Source: Pandoraea terrigena (GTDB taxonomy: Bacteria; Pseudomonadota; Gammaproteobacteria; Burkholderiales; Burkholderiaceae). From it: DNA of 64,000 nucleotides. The DNA lies in assembly GCF_902459705.1 (NCBI RefSeq), contig NZ_CABPRU010000003.1, forward strand, positions 372,001 through 436,000, in the 5' to 3' direction. The notes below the pieces were generated by a model that made no database searches, was not told where the DNA came from, and saw only the letters and a program-made list of their open reading frames with translations. The translations under genes were made by a program, and so were the position numbers. This document shows positions 8,660 through 17,965 of this stretch, one piece after another (within the stretch, counting starts at the first letter, position 1; each line of letters starts with the position of its first letter).

Positions 8660-9679
8660 ATGCAGAGCCTTTCCCGCCGTTCGATGCTGAAGCTTTCCCT
8701 GGGTACGGCGATCGCGGCCCCGGCGATCCTCAAGCACACACGCGTCTACGCTGCCGACTTCACGTTGAAGTACGCCAACAACGCGCCGATGACCCACCCG
8801 CTGACGGTACGCATCACCGAGGCCGCCGAGGCCATCCGCAAGGAGACCGGCGGCAAGGTCGACCTGCGCGTGTTCCCGAACAACCAGCTCGGCGGCGACA
8901 CCGACATGCTGTCGCAATTGCGTGCAGGCGCGCTCGACTTCTTCACGCTGTCGCCGATGATCCTCTCCACACTCGTCCCGAAGGCCGCGATCAGTGGCGT
9001 GGGCTTCGCGTTCAAGGGTTACGACCATGTGTGGAGCGCGATGGACGGCGAGTTGGGCGACTACGTGCGCGCGCAGATCGAGCGCGGTGGCCTGCACCCG
9101 TTCCCGAAGATTTTCGACAACGGCTTCCGTCAGATCAGCTCGTCGACGCGAACCATCAAGACGCCCGACGACCTGAAGAGTTTCAAGATTCGCGTCCCGC
9201 CGTCGCCGATGTGGACGTCGATGTTCCAGGGCTTCGGCGCGGCGCCGCTCACCATCAACTTCGCGGAAGTCTATTCGGCGCTGCAGACGAAGATCGCCGA
9301 CGGGCAGGAAAACCCATTGGTCACGATCAACTCGGCCAAGCTCTACGAAGTCCAGAAGTACGTAGCAAAGACCAACCACATGTGGGACGGCTTCTGGTTC
9401 CTGTCGAACCGCGCCTCGTGGGCCAAGCTGCCGGCGGAAGTCCGCAAGGTGATCGAAGACCAGATCACGGCCGCCGCGATGAAGCAGCGTGTCGACGTCG
9501 CGGCGCTCAACGATTCGCTCGAGAAGGATCTGACCGCCAAGGGCATTGCCTTCAACTCGGTCGACGCCGCCGCCTTCCAGAACAAGCTCCAGAGCGCCGG
9601 CTTCTACAAGGAATGGCAGGGCAAGTTCGGCGAAGCGGCCTGGGCACTGCTGCAAAAGAGTGCGGGCCGCGCGCTGTGA
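8660..9679 (+). CDS. TRAP transporter substrate-binding protein, DctP family
   Basis: 339 residues. The N-terminus carries a twin-arginine motif (SRRSMLKLSLG) and a hydrophobic stretch ending at VYAA, so the protein should be exported folded to the periplasm by Tat. The rest is a DctP/TAXI-like binding protein (FTLKYANNAPMTHP at the mature N-terminus, FKIRVPPSPMW and the Arg-containing ligand region near 170-180). CAGGAGA precedes the ATG. The next gene encodes the fused membrane subunits, giving a complete transporter, which presumably imports the carboxylate degraded by the locus. Confidence 0.9.
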   Translation: MQSLSRRSMLKLSLGTAIAAPAILKHTRVYAADFTLKYANNAPMTHPLTVRITEAAEAIRKETGGKVDLRVFPNNQLGGDTDMLSQLRAGALDFFTLSPMILSTLVPKAAISGVGFAFKGYDHVWSAMDGELGDYVRAQIERGGLHPFPKIFDNGFRQISSSTRTIKTPDDLKSFKIRVPPSPMWTSMFQGFGAAPLTINFAEVYSALQTKIADGQENPLVTINSAKLYEVQKYVAKTNHMWDGFWFLSNRASWAKLPAEVRKVIEDQITAAAMKQRVDVAALNDSLEKDLTAKGIAFNSVDAAAFQNKLQSAGFYKEWQGKFGEAAWALLQKSAGRAL

Positions 9680-9710
9680 GCCCCCACAGGCCTTTCGAAG
9701 GAGACAGGGT

Positions 9711-11600
9711 ATGAATCGCGCCAGGCTGGAGACTCGCATGAACAAAGGCATATTGCCGCTGCCCCCCGCCGAGGGGGGCGTCATCGCCGCGCTGCAAACC
9801 ACCTTGGCGAGGTGCGTCGAGTTGCCGGCCGCGCTGCTGGTGCTGGCCGAGATCGTCACGCTGTTCTCCGGCGTCGTCAGTCGCGCCGTGTTCCACAGCC
9901 CGCTGGTCTGGTCGGATGAGCTTGCCTCGATCCTGTTCATCTGGCTGGCGATGCTCGGCTCGGTGATTGCCCTGCAGCGCGGCGAACACATGCGCATGAC
10001 CGCCTTGGTCGGTCGCATGAACGCCGGCCGGCGCGCGTTCCTCGACGTGCTGGCCATCGCCACGCCGCTCGCGTTCCTGCTGCTTTTCATGCCGAGCGCG
10101 TACGACTTCGCGGCAGACCAGGCCTTCATCACGACGCCCGCGCTGGAGATTGCCGATTCGTGGCGTGCCGGCGCCATTCCGGTAGGCTGCGCGCTGATGG
10201 CGTTGACCGCCCTGCTGCGCCTGGTCCGTCACGGCAACGTGCGCATGGTCGCCGCCGCAGTGGTGACGATTGGCGTGATCGTCGGTGCGCTGCTGCTCGC
10301 GCAGCCCGTGCTGCGTGGGCTCGGCAACCTGAACCTGCTGATCTTCTTCGTCGGCTTCGTTGCGCTGATGGTGCTCACCGGCGTGCCGATCGCGTTCTCG
10401 TTCGCGCTCGCCACCTTCGGCTACCTGACGCTCGGCACCACCACGCCGGTCGTGATTCTGGCGGGACGGATGGACGAAGGCATGAGTCACCTGATCCTGC
10501 TCGCGGTGCCGCTGTTCGTGTTCCTCGGCCTGCTCATGGAGATGACGGGCATGGCGCGCTCCATGGTGGCGTTCCTCGGCAGTTTGCTCGGCCACGTGCG
10601 CGGCGGCCTGCAGTACGTGCTGATCGGCGCGATGTATCTCGTTTCCGGCATCTCTGGCTCGAAGGCGGCCGACATGGCGGCGGTCGCCCCGGTGCTGTTC
10701 CCGGAGATGCAGCGCCGAGGCGCCAAGCCCGGCGATCTCGTCGCGCTGCTCGCCGCCACCGGGGCGCAGACCGAGACGATCCCGCCAAGCCTGGTGTTGA
10801 TCACCATCGGCTCGGTGACGGGCGTATCGATCGCGGCGCTGTTCACCGGCGGCCTGCTGCCCGGGGCGATCCTCGGCGTCACGCTGTGCTCGCTGGTGTG
10901 GTGGCGCTATCGCCACGAGACGGTGGACAGCGGCGCGCGGGCCTCGGGCTGGGAAATCGCGAAAAGCTTCGCGATCGCGCTGCCCGCCCTCGCGCTGCCG
11001 TTCGTGATCCGCGTCGCGGTGATCGAGGGCATTGCCACGGCAACCGAGGTGTCGACCATCGGCATCGTCTACTCCGCCGCGATCGGCGTGCTGATCTACC
11101 GCCGCTTCGACCTTAAGCGGGTGTATCCGATGCTGGTCGAGACTGCCTCGCTGACGGGGGCGATCCTCCTGATCATCGGCGCGGCGACCGGCATGGCGTG
11201 GTCGCTCACGCAGTCGGGCTTCTCGACGATGCTCGCCGCGGCAATGCGCGACGTCCCGGGCGGTCCGGTCGGCTTCATGGCCATCTCGATCCTGGCGTTC
11301 ATCGTCCTGGGCAGCGTGCTCGAAGGCATTCCGGCCATCGTACTGTTCGGTCCCCTGCTGTTCCCGGTGGCGCAGAGCGTGGGCATCAACGAGGTGCATT
11401 ACGCGATGGTGGTCGTCCTGTCCATGGGCATCGGCCTGTTCGCGCCGCCGTTCGGCGTCGGCTACTACTCCGCGTGCGTCATCAGCAAGGTCCATCCCGA
11501 CGAGGGCATGCGGCCCATCGTTGGCTACATCGTCGCGCTGGCCATCGGCCTGGTGCTGGTCGCCGCCGTGCCCTGGCTCTCGACGGGCTTCCTCACCTGA
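9711..11600 (+). CDS. TRAP transporter fused permease (DctQ-DctM)
   Basis: 629 residues with about 16 hydrophobic segments. Residues 30-185 form the small DctQ-like subunit (SDELASILFIWLAMLGS, GEHMRM). From about 200 on is the DctM-like transport subunit with GVPIAFSFALATFGYL, SGISGSKAADMAAVAPVL and the FAPPFGVGYY segment. Fusion of Q and M in one chain is known in TRAP systems. AAGGAGA lies 6 bases before the ATG at 9711; a second in-frame ATG at 9738 is less well placed. Imports the ligand delivered by the upstream DctP protein using the sodium gradient (family knowledge). Confidence 0.9.
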   Translation: MNRARLETRMNKGILPLPPAEGGVIAALQTTLARCVELPAALLVLAEIVTLFSGVVSRAVFHSPLVWSDELASILFIWLAMLGSVIALQRGEHMRMTALVGRMNAGRRAFLDVLAIATPLAFLLLFMPSAYDFAADQAFITTPALEIADSWRAGAIPVGCALMALTALLRLVRHGNVRMVAAAVVTIGVIVGALLLAQPVLRGLGNLNLLIFFVGFVALMVLTGVPIAFSFALATFGYLTLGTTTPVVILAGRMDEGMSHLILLAVPLFVFLGLLMEMTGMARSMVAFLGSLLGHVRGGLQYVLIGAMYLVSGISGSKAADMAAVAPVLFPEMQRRGAKPGDLVALLAATGAQTETIPPSLVLITIGSVTGVSIAALFTGGLLPGAILGVTLCSLVWWRYRHETVDSGARASGWEIAKSFAIALPALALPFVIRVAVIEGIATATEVSTIGIVYSAAIGVLIYRRFDLKRVYPMLVETASLTGAILLIIGAATGMAWSLTQSGFSTMLAAAMRDVPGGPVGFMAISILAFIVLGSVLEGIPAIVLFGPLLFPVAQSVGINEVHYAMVVVLSMGIGLFAPPFGVGYYSACVISKVHPDEGMRPIVGYIVALAIGLVLVAAVPWLSTGFLT

Positions 11601-11721
11601 CCTTGGCCGATTCACGCCCCAGGAACTTCCCCCACTCCGGACCTGCCAACGCGGCGCGCGCTGCCATGCAGCGCGTTGCCCGACGCGCGCCGGGACACGT
11701 TCACTTTGCACAGGAGACTTC

Positions 11722-12579
11722 ATGAGCACCGTTGCATCGCCCCCCACCGATACCTTGAGTCGGCTCGCGCAACGCGCGCATCGCATCCGCCACAACGCCA
11801 TCACCATGGCCGAGGTTCAGGGCCAGGGTTATATCGCACAGGCGCTGGGCATCGCCGACGTGCTGGCCGTCGCCTATCTGCATGCCATGAACGTTCGGCC
11901 GCAAGAGCCGCAATGGGAGGCGCGCGATCGCTTCCTGCTGTCGGTCGGCCACTACGCCATCGCGCATTACGCCGCGCTCGCCGAGGCCGGCTACTTCCCG
12001 AGGGAGGAACTCGTCACCTACGGTTGCGACGACAGCCGCCTGCCGATGTCGGGCATGATGTCGTACACGCCGGGCGCGGAAATGTCGGGCGGCTCGATCG
12101 GTCTCGGCCTGCCGATGGCCGTGGGCATGGGACTCGGCCTCAAACGCAAGCAGTCAGCGTCGTTCGTCTACACGCTGATGGGCGATGGCGAGCTTGCCGA
12201 AGGACCGACCTGGGAAGCGGCAACGTCGGCATCGGCGTTCAAGCTCGACAACATCATCGCCATCGTCGATGTCAACGGCGTGCAAGCCGACGGCCCGTCA
12301 ACGGTCATCATGCCGACCGAGCCGCTGGTGCAGAAGTTCGAGGCGTTCGGCTTCTACACCCAACGCGTCAACGGCAACGACCTGCCCGCCGTGCTGCGCG
12401 CCTTCGACAATGCCCGGTCTCACGACAAGCCCGTGCCGCGCATCATCATCTGCGACACCAAGATGGGCAAGGGCGTCGATTTCCTCGAAGCCCGCGAAAA
12501 AAATCACTTCATTCGCCTCGACCCGCCGGAGTGGCAACGGGCATTCAGCGCGCTCAACGCGCAAGGGAGCGCAGCATGA
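11722..12579 (+). CDS. Transketolase, N-terminal half (TPP-binding subunit)
   Basis: 285 residues, equal to the N-terminal third-to-half of transketolase. The thiamine-pyrophosphate motif starts at GDGELAEGPTWEAA and ends at DVNGVQADG, and the segment SVGHYAIAHYAAL supplies the conserved His of the active site. The gene ends in an ATGA overlap with the C-terminal subunit. Split transketolase-like pairs occur in several sugar and acid catabolic pathways in proteobacteria and archaea and are not necessarily pentose-phosphate enzymes. Here no sugar kinase or isomerase is close, so a two-carbon ketol transfer or ketol cleavage in this particular pathway is inference. Confidence 0.9.
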   Translation: MSTVASPPTDTLSRLAQRAHRIRHNAITMAEVQGQGYIAQALGIADVLAVAYLHAMNVRPQEPQWEARDRFLLSVGHYAIAHYAALAEAGYFPREELVTYGCDDSRLPMSGMMSYTPGAEMSGGSIGLGLPMAVGMGLGLKRKQSASFVYTLMGDGELAEGPTWEAATSASAFKLDNIIAIVDVNGVQADGPSTVIMPTEPLVQKFEAFGFYTQRVNGNDLPAVLRAFDNARSHDKPVPRIIICDTKMGKGVDFLEAREKNHFIRLDPPEWQRAFSALNAQGSAA

Positions 12580-13604
12580 ACACATCCGTAGCCGAAAAAC
12601 TGTCGACGACGCCAACCGGCCAGCCCCCGGCGCCCGCCATGCCGGCGATTATCGCGTCGTCGGTCGATGAGGGACACCGGACGCGCGCCACGCCCTTCGG
12701 CAAGGCGCTCGTCGCCCTGGCCGACGAGCGCCCCGAGATCGTCGGCATGAGTGCCGACCTCGCGAAATATACGGACATGCACATCTTTGCGCAGGCGTAT
12801 CCGGAGCGCTTCTACCAAATGGGCATGGCCGAGCAGTTGATGGCGACCGCCGCGGGCGGACTGGCCAAGGAGGGTTTCATTCCCTTCGCGTCGACCTACG
12901 CGACCTTCGCCGCACGCCGATGCTACGACTTCATCTCGCAGGGAATCGCCGAACAGCACGCCAACGTCAAGATCATTGGCGGGCTGCCAGGCCTGACCAC
13001 CGGCTACGGCCCCAGCCACCAGGCCACGGATGACATCGCGATCTTCCGTGCGATGCCCAACCTGACCGTGATCGATCCTTGCGACGCCCTGGACATCGAG
13101 CAGATCGTGCCGGCCATCGCCGACCACCCCGGCCCTGTGTACCTGCGCGTGCTGCGCGGCAACGTCCCGCTGGTGCTCGACGAGTACGGCTACACGTTCG
13201 AACTCGGCAAAGCCAAGCCAATACGCGACGGCAACGATGTCCTGGTCATCTCGACCGGCTTCATGACCATGCGCGCCCTCGACGCCGCCAAGGCGCTGGC
13301 GGCCGATCGCATCGACGTGGCCGTGCTGCACGTCCCGACGATCAAGCCGCTCGACGAGGCGACCATCGTGCGCGAGGCAGCGCGTGGCGGGCGTCTGGTC
13401 GTCGTCGCGGAAAACCACACAGTGATCGGCGGCCTGGGCGAAGCGGTGGCCGGAGCGCTGATGCGCGCCGAGGTCTCGACGCGCTTTCGCCACATCGGCC
13501 TGCCCGACCAGTTCCTCGACGCGGGGTCCCTGCCGGTGCTGCAGGATCGCTACGGCATTTCCCGCAAGGCGCTCATCGCCTCGATCAAGCATTGGTTGGA
13601 CTGA
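12576..13604 (+). CDS. Transketolase, C-terminal half
   Basis: 342 residues containing the pyrimidine-binding and C-terminal transketolase domains. GMAEQLMATAAGGLA carries the glutamate that activates the thiamine ring; GPSHQATDDIAIFRAM is the conserved second-domain segment; the C-terminal domain runs from about 215 (VLVISTGFMTMRALDAA). About 35 N-terminal residues (proline and alanine rich) precede the fold. It forms a heteromer with the upstream half, with which it shares an ATGA overlap. Last gene of the rightward IclR-flanked operon; a hairpin without a U-run lies 11 bp after the stop. Confidence 0.9.
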   Translation: MNTSVAEKLSTTPTGQPPAPAMPAIIASSVDEGHRTRATPFGKALVALADERPEIVGMSADLAKYTDMHIFAQAYPERFYQMGMAEQLMATAAGGLAKEGFIPFASTYATFAARRCYDFISQGIAEQHANVKIIGGLPGLTTGYGPSHQATDDIAIFRAMPNLTVIDPCDALDIEQIVPAIADHPGPVYLRVLRGNVPLVLDEYGYTFELGKAKPIRDGNDVLVISTGFMTMRALDAAKALAADRIDVAVLHVPTIKPLDEATIVREAARGGRLVVVAENHTVIGGLGEAVAGALMRAEVSTRFRHIGLPDQFLDAGSLPVLQDRYGISRKALIASIKHWLD

Positions 13605-13614
13605 CGCGGGTCAA

Positions 13615-13643
13615 GCGAGCGCGACGAGGGATCGCGCGCTCGC
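13615..13643. terminator. Hairpin between convergent genes
   Basis: GCGAGCGCG (13615-13623) pairs with CGCGCTCGC (13635-13643) across an 11-base loop. It lies in the 55-bp gap between the convergent transketolase and cytochrome genes. There is no T-run on either side, so it may act as a weak or Rho-assisted stop, or only as an RNA-stabilising structure. Confidence 0.4.
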
Positions 13644-13659
13644 CCGACACGTCGTCAGC

Positions 13660-15060
13660 TTAACGCTGCGGCTGCGCGGCGGCACCGACCGCCTTGCGCA
13701 CCTTGGCGACCTGAGCAACCGTCACCGCCGGTGCCTGGTTGCCCCAGCTCGAGCGCACGAACGTCAGCACGTCCGCCACATCCTGGTCGGTCAGACGGTC
13801 GTCGAAGCCCGGCATCGCGTAATGTGTCGGCGCCGTCTTCGTCCACGGCATCTCCGCACCGCGCAACACGATGTGGATGAGCGAGGTCGGATCGGTCGAG
13901 TTTACCGTCGCGCTCAGGGCGAGCGTCGGGAACGTCTGCGTGTAGCCCTTGCCGGTGCTGCGGTGGCACGCCGCACAGTTGTCGAGGAACGTGAGCGCAC
14001 CGTTGCCCTTGCCAGCGCCCGTACGCAATGCCTTGGCCACGGTGTCGTCGTAGGCGAGCGCCTTGGCGTTCGGGTCGACCGGCTTGAGCGTCTTCAGGTA
14101 CTTGGCGATGGCCGCGAGATCGTCGTCGTTCATGTGCTGGGTACTGTGCTGCACTACGTCCGACATCCCGCCGAAAGCCGCGGAGTGATCGTTACGTCCG
14201 GCCTTCAGGAACGCCGTGATATCGGCTTCGCTCCAGCTACCCAGGCCGTCGGTAACATCGCCCCGCAGATTCTTCGCCAGGAAGTTGTCGACCACGCCGC
14301 CCGACAGGAATGCGGTGCTGTCGTCGGTGAGCGCCTTCTCCTGGAAGGCAACACCGCGCGGCGTGTGGCACGCGCTACAGTGAGCCAGACCTTCGACGAG
14401 ATAGCGTCCGCGCGAGATCGGATCGCGATCGGTCGAGGCGGTGTCGGCAACGACCGCCGGTGCGAACATCTTGCGCCAGATCGACAGCGGCCAGCGCATC
14501 GACATCGGCCAGGGGATATCGGTCGACTTGTTGGTCTGCGCGACCGGCGGCACGCCGTTCATGAAATAGGCATACAGCGCCTTGATGTCGGCCGGACGCA
14601 CCTTCGCGTACGAGGTGTACGGCATGGCCGGATACAACGTCGCGCCATTTTTCGCGATACCGTGACGCACCGCCTTGTCGAAATCCTCGAGGCTGTAGCT
14701 GCCGATGCCAGTGCCCTTGTCCGGCGTGATGTTCGTCGAGTAGATCGTGCCGATCGGCGAGGCGATCGGCAGGCCGCCGGCGAATGGCTGCCCCTTGGGC
14801 GCCGTGTGGCACGCGGCACAATCGGCCGCGCGAGCGAGATATTCGCCCTGCTTCACGAGTTGCGCTTGCGGATCGTTCGCGGCAGGCGGCTGCGCCCCCC
14901 CTTCCACCGCCACGGCGGGTACCGTGCGCGTGGGCACGGGTGAGACGGCTGTCCCGGCGGGCGACGTCGCACTCTGCGCCCACGCGGCGGCCCCCATAAG
15001 CGTCAGGGCACCCGCCGTAAACACGCCAGCGAAGCGTTTCATCATCGTTTTGCGGATCAT
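13660..15060 (-). CDS. Triple-haem cytochrome c subunit of a GMC dehydrogenase
   Basis: 466 residues: a signal peptide (about 1-29, ending AAWAQS), then three c-type haem sites, CAACH at 81-85, CSACH at 228-232 and CAACH at 362-366. This is the arrangement of the cytochrome subunit of gluconate 2-dehydrogenase, sorbitol/alcohol dehydrogenases and bacterial FAD-glucose dehydrogenase. It passes electrons from the FAD subunit to ubiquinone or an oxidase at the periplasmic side of the membrane. The ATG at 15060 follows GAGGAG by 7 bases and lies 11 bp past the FAD-subunit stop, completing the gamma-alpha-cytochrome operon. Confidence 0.92.
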   Translation of the reverse strand: MIRKTMMKRFAGVFTAGALTLMGAAAWAQSATSPAGTAVSPVPTRTVPAVAVEGGAQPPAANDPQAQLVKQGEYLARAADCAACHTAPKGQPFAGGLPIASPIGTIYSTNITPDKGTGIGSYSLEDFDKAVRHGIAKNGATLYPAMPYTSYAKVRPADIKALYAYFMNGVPPVAQTNKSTDIPWPMSMRWPLSIWRKMFAPAVVADTASTDRDPISRGRYLVEGLAHCSACHTPRGVAFQEKALTDDSTAFLSGGVVDNFLAKNLRGDVTDGLGSWSEADITAFLKAGRNDHSAAFGGMSDVVQHSTQHMNDDDLAAIAKYLKTLKPVDPNAKALAYDDTVAKALRTGAGKGNGALTFLDNCAACHRSTGKGYTQTFPTLALSATVNSTDPTSLIHIVLRGAEMPWTKTAPTHYAMPGFDDRLTDQDVADVLTFVRSSWGNQAPAVTVAQVAKVRKAVGAAAQPQR

Positions 15061-15071
15061 GGTTGCGCTCC

Positions 15072-16847
15072 TCAGGCCTGGACCAGCGGGCCGGCGTTCT
15101 TGAGGTACTGTTCGCGAATCGCCTTCGCGGACCAGTACGCCAGCGCCGCCACCACGCCCGTGGGGTTGTAACCCATGTTCTGCGGAAACGCCGATGCGCC
15201 CATCACGAACACATTGGATACGTCCCAGCTTTGCAGATACTTGTTGACCACGCTGTTCGACGGGTTCGTGCCCATGATCGCGCCGCCGGTCGTATGCGTG
15301 CTCTGGTAGATCCGCGTGTCGTAGTGCGTGCCTTTCTTGCGGATTGCGCGGAACACTTTCTCCGGATTCATCGCGCGGCCGACCGCCTCCATCCGGTCGC
15401 CCATGTAGCCCAGCATGGCGTACTCGTTGTCGTGCCAGTCGAACGTCATGCGCAGCAGCGGCACGCCATAGGCGTCCCGGTATGTCGGGTCGAGATCGAG
15501 GCACGCGTCGCGATACGACATGACCGAGCCCGAAATGCCGATCGTCATGTAACGCTGATACGCGTCGGCAACGCCCGCTTTCCATTGACTGCCCCACGAC
15601 GGCGTGCCCGGCACGCTCGGCGTCATCTTGATCGGACGTCCGCCAGTGCGCACGTGACGGATGCTTGCGCCGCCGATAAACCCCAGCGGCCCGTGGTCGA
15701 ACTGGTCGCCGTTCAGGTCGTCCATCGACACACCGCCCGCCCCCGTCCCGATGAAGGGGTTCAACTGGGTGCCCTTGGGCAGCAGCACGTTGATCGCGCC
15801 GTTCATCTGATAGGCGTAGTTCTTGCCGACGACGCCCTCCCCCGTCTTCGGATCGTAGGGCTTGCCGATGCCCGAGAGCAGCAGCAGGCGCACGTTGTGC
15901 ATCTGGTACGCGGCCATGATGACGAGATCGGCCGGTTGCTCGACTTCGCGGCCCTGCGCATCGATGTAGGTCACGCCGGTGGCCTTCTTGCCGTCGCTGT
16001 CGAGATTGACCTTGATGACGTACGAATGGGTGCGTAACTCGAAATTGGGCTTCTTGAGCAGCACCGGCAGGATGGTGGTTTGCGGCGACGCCTTCGAGTA
16101 CATGTAGCAGCCGTAGTTCTCGCAGAAGCCACAGAAGTTGCACGGCCCGAGGCGCACGCCGTACGGATTCGTGTAAGGCTCGGAAGTGTTCGCGGCGGGC
16201 GCGGGATACGGATTGAAGCCGACCTCGCGTGCCGCCTTCTCGAACAGCGATGCCCCGTAGGTCGTCTGCAGCGGCGGCGTGGGGAATTCGCTCGAACGCG
16301 CGCCCTCGCGCGGGTTGCCGCCGGGCACGATCGTGCCGTTCAGGTTGCCGGCCTTGCCCGACGTCCCGAACACTTTCTCGGCGAAATCGAAGTGCGGCTC
16401 CAGTTCCTCGTAGCTCACGCCGAAGTCCTGGATCGTCATGCCGTCGGGAATGAATGCCTTGCCGTAGCGCGCCTCGTAGTGGCTGCGCAGCTTCAGCTCC
16501 TCGGGCAGGATGCGGTAGTGCATGCCGTTCCAGTGGAAGCCCGCGCCGCCCACGCCGTTGCCGAGCAGGAACGAGCCGTTCTGGCGGTAAGGCACGGCGA
16601 GATCGTCCGGCGTGTGACGAATCGTGACGGTCTCGCGCGCCAGTTCCTGGAAGAGCTTGCCGCGCACCGAGTATTCGAGTTCGTCGATGACTTTGGGGTA
16701 CTGCGCGTCCGTGGGCGTGTCGCGCATCGCGCCGCGCTCGAGCGCCACGACATTGAGCCCGGCATCGGTGAGTTCCTGGCCGAGGATGGCCCCGGTCCAG
16801 CCAAAGCCCACGATGACGGCGTCGACCTTATCTTTCTTGATGGCCAT
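15072..16847 (-). CDS. GMC-family FAD-dependent dehydrogenase, large subunit
   Basis: 591 residues. N-terminal FAD dinucleotide fold at DAVIVGFGWTGAILGQEL (9-26) and the GMC signature region around GNGVGGAGFHWNG. The cysteine-rich stretch GPCNFCGFCENYGCYMY near residue 240 matches the 3Fe-4S site reported for FAD-dependent glucose dehydrogenase. The C-terminal catalytic pair lies in STHTTGGAIMG and NMGYNPTGVVAALAYW. It oxidises a sugar, sugar acid or alcohol at the periplasmic face and hands electrons to the cytochrome encoded next. The small gamma subunit upstream provides the Tat export signal. The exact substrate (gluconate, glucose, sorbitol) cannot be fixed. Confidence 0.92.
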   Translation of the reverse strand: MAIKKDKVDAVIVGFGWTGAILGQELTDAGLNVVALERGAMRDTPTDAQYPKVIDELEYSVRGKLFQELARETVTIRHTPDDLAVPYRQNGSFLLGNGVGGAGFHWNGMHYRILPEELKLRSHYEARYGKAFIPDGMTIQDFGVSYEELEPHFDFAEKVFGTSGKAGNLNGTIVPGGNPREGARSSEFPTPPLQTTYGASLFEKAAREVGFNPYPAPAANTSEPYTNPYGVRLGPCNFCGFCENYGCYMYSKASPQTTILPVLLKKPNFELRTHSYVIKVNLDSDGKKATGVTYIDAQGREVEQPADLVIMAAYQMHNVRLLLLSGIGKPYDPKTGEGVVGKNYAYQMNGAINVLLPKGTQLNPFIGTGAGGVSMDDLNGDQFDHGPLGFIGGASIRHVRTGGRPIKMTPSVPGTPSWGSQWKAGVADAYQRYMTIGISGSVMSYRDACLDLDPTYRDAYGVPLLRMTFDWHDNEYAMLGYMGDRMEAVGRAMNPEKVFRAIRKKGTHYDTRIYQSTHTTGGAIMGTNPSNSVVNKYLQSWDVSNVFVMGASAFPQNMGYNPTGVVAALAYWSAKAIREQYLKNAGPLVQA

Positions 16848-16850
16848 GGA

Positions 16851-17573
16851 TCAGCCCCGCTTTCCGGAAATCGACACGGGCCCGTACGGGTACTTGACGT
16901 TCGGCTGGTCTGCCCAGTCGAGAAAGTCGGCGCGGGCGCCGGGAAAACCCACCATCTTCCAGCCCACCATGTCCCGGTTGCCGCCGTGGATGGGATCCGA
17001 GAAGAATCCTTCCTTCGTATTGGCCAGCAGATACGAGAAGAACGTGCGCGCAGGCACGCTGTCGAATTCGACCTTCGCGTGCTCGAGATCGCCGAGCACG
17101 GTCTCCTGCGCGGCGTGATCGAGGTCGGCGAATGCCTTGTTGTACTGTTTCTTGCAGTAGGCGTCGCAGGCCGCAATGCCGTGCCGATAGATGTCACGCG
17201 GCACGAGGCTCAACTGGTAGCCCATCTCGGGCGGCTGATCGGTGTGGAAAGGCCCCTGCATGTACCACAGCTTGCCGTGCCCGAAGGGCGTTTCCATCTG
17301 GCGGTCGATGAACTGCGGCACATCGGCCTGGAGCGCCCCCGGGCCGAGGTCGTCGGCGGGAATCAGACGATCGACGGCGGCGTTCACGAAACGCCATTCG
17401 TCAGCGGTGAAGTATTTGGGCGCGTAGGGCGTGGTTGACGCGGCGGGGGCAGCGGGCTTGTCGCTGCTGCAGGCCGACTGGGTGAGCGTGGCGCCGGTGG
17501 CCAGGGTCGTGGCAGGCACGATCGCCAGCACCTGACGCAAAAAACGTCGGCGCGGTTCCTTGTCCTGTGACAT
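16851..17573 (-). CDS. Gluconate 2-dehydrogenase subunit 3 family protein (gamma chain, Tat signal)
   Basis: 240 residues. Starts with a twin-arginine signal (PRRRFLRQVLAIVPA) followed by a hydrophobic stretch and a Cys-Ser; the sequence before that Cys (QSAC) is a poor lipobox. The body matches the small hitch-hiker subunit that helps fold and export the GMC subunit through Tat. It ends only 3 bp before the FAD subunit start. First gene of the leftward three-gene operon; the roughly 370-bp region to its right holds its promoter and the terminator of the next gene. Confidence 0.88.
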   Translation of the reverse strand: MSQDKEPRRRFLRQVLAIVPATTLATGATLTQSACSSDKPAAPAASTTPYAPKYFTADEWRFVNAAVDRLIPADDLGPGALQADVPQFIDRQMETPFGHGKLWYMQGPFHTDQPPEMGYQLSLVPRDIYRHGIAACDAYCKKQYNKAFADLDHAAQETVLGDLEHAKVEFDSVPARTFFSYLLANTKEGFFSDPIHGGNRDMVGWKMVGFPGARADFLDWADQPNVKYPYGPVSISGKRG

Positions 17574-17965
17574 GGAGTTCTCCGTTTTGTGGGGGACGAA
17601 TCACGCATGACAGTCAAGCCATTGCTCACCATGCGTGAAGAAAACCTGACAGGCTATTCGCTTCGCGTAGCGCAATTAACGCGGCCATTCTACTGACAAG
17701 CCCCCCTGCATGGCAAAACAAGAGTGTTGCGCAATTCGCGCAAACCATTGATTAAATAGGCTTGCAGATAATTAAAATATTCACTATCACGCGCGCACGA
17801 AGTGTTTCGCCAAATAAAATTCCTGGTGTGATTTCTTCGCGGAAGGCGTGAGGAAACCGCAGTGGCGGACAAGGACAGACGTCGCGGCAGGCGCGCCCTG
17901 GCGCCACATGAAAAAGGCCGCTCCGTGTTCCGGTAGCGGCCTGGCTTGCTTGATAACGCGGTTGA
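17574..17965. other. Intergenic region: promoter of the GMC operon and terminator of the neighbour
   Basis: No convincing gene. The middle (about 17720-17830) is clearly richer in A and T than the flanks, as expected for the promoter of the leftward dehydrogenase operon. The right end holds the strong hairpin described separately. A 60-codon frame at 17690-17872 has no family features and is not called. Confidence 0.5.
17911..17941 (-). terminator. Rho-independent terminator of the polyproline-protein gene
   Basis: On the minus strand GGCCGCT (17941-17935) pairs with AGCGGCC (17922-17916), the stem extended by CCG/CGG inside, and five T follow (17915-17911). It lies 24 bp past the stop of the leftward gene ending at 17966, the right place for its terminator. 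Confidence 0.82.

Noticed and set aside
9552-11807. 751-codon leftward frame opposite DctQM
   Set aside because: Extremely Arg/His/Gln-rich and antisense to an obvious membrane protein; a codon-bias shadow.
13615-13643. Classical rho-independent terminator after the transketolase
   Set aside because: Stem is good but no T-run follows on either strand, so it is listed only as a weak hairpin.
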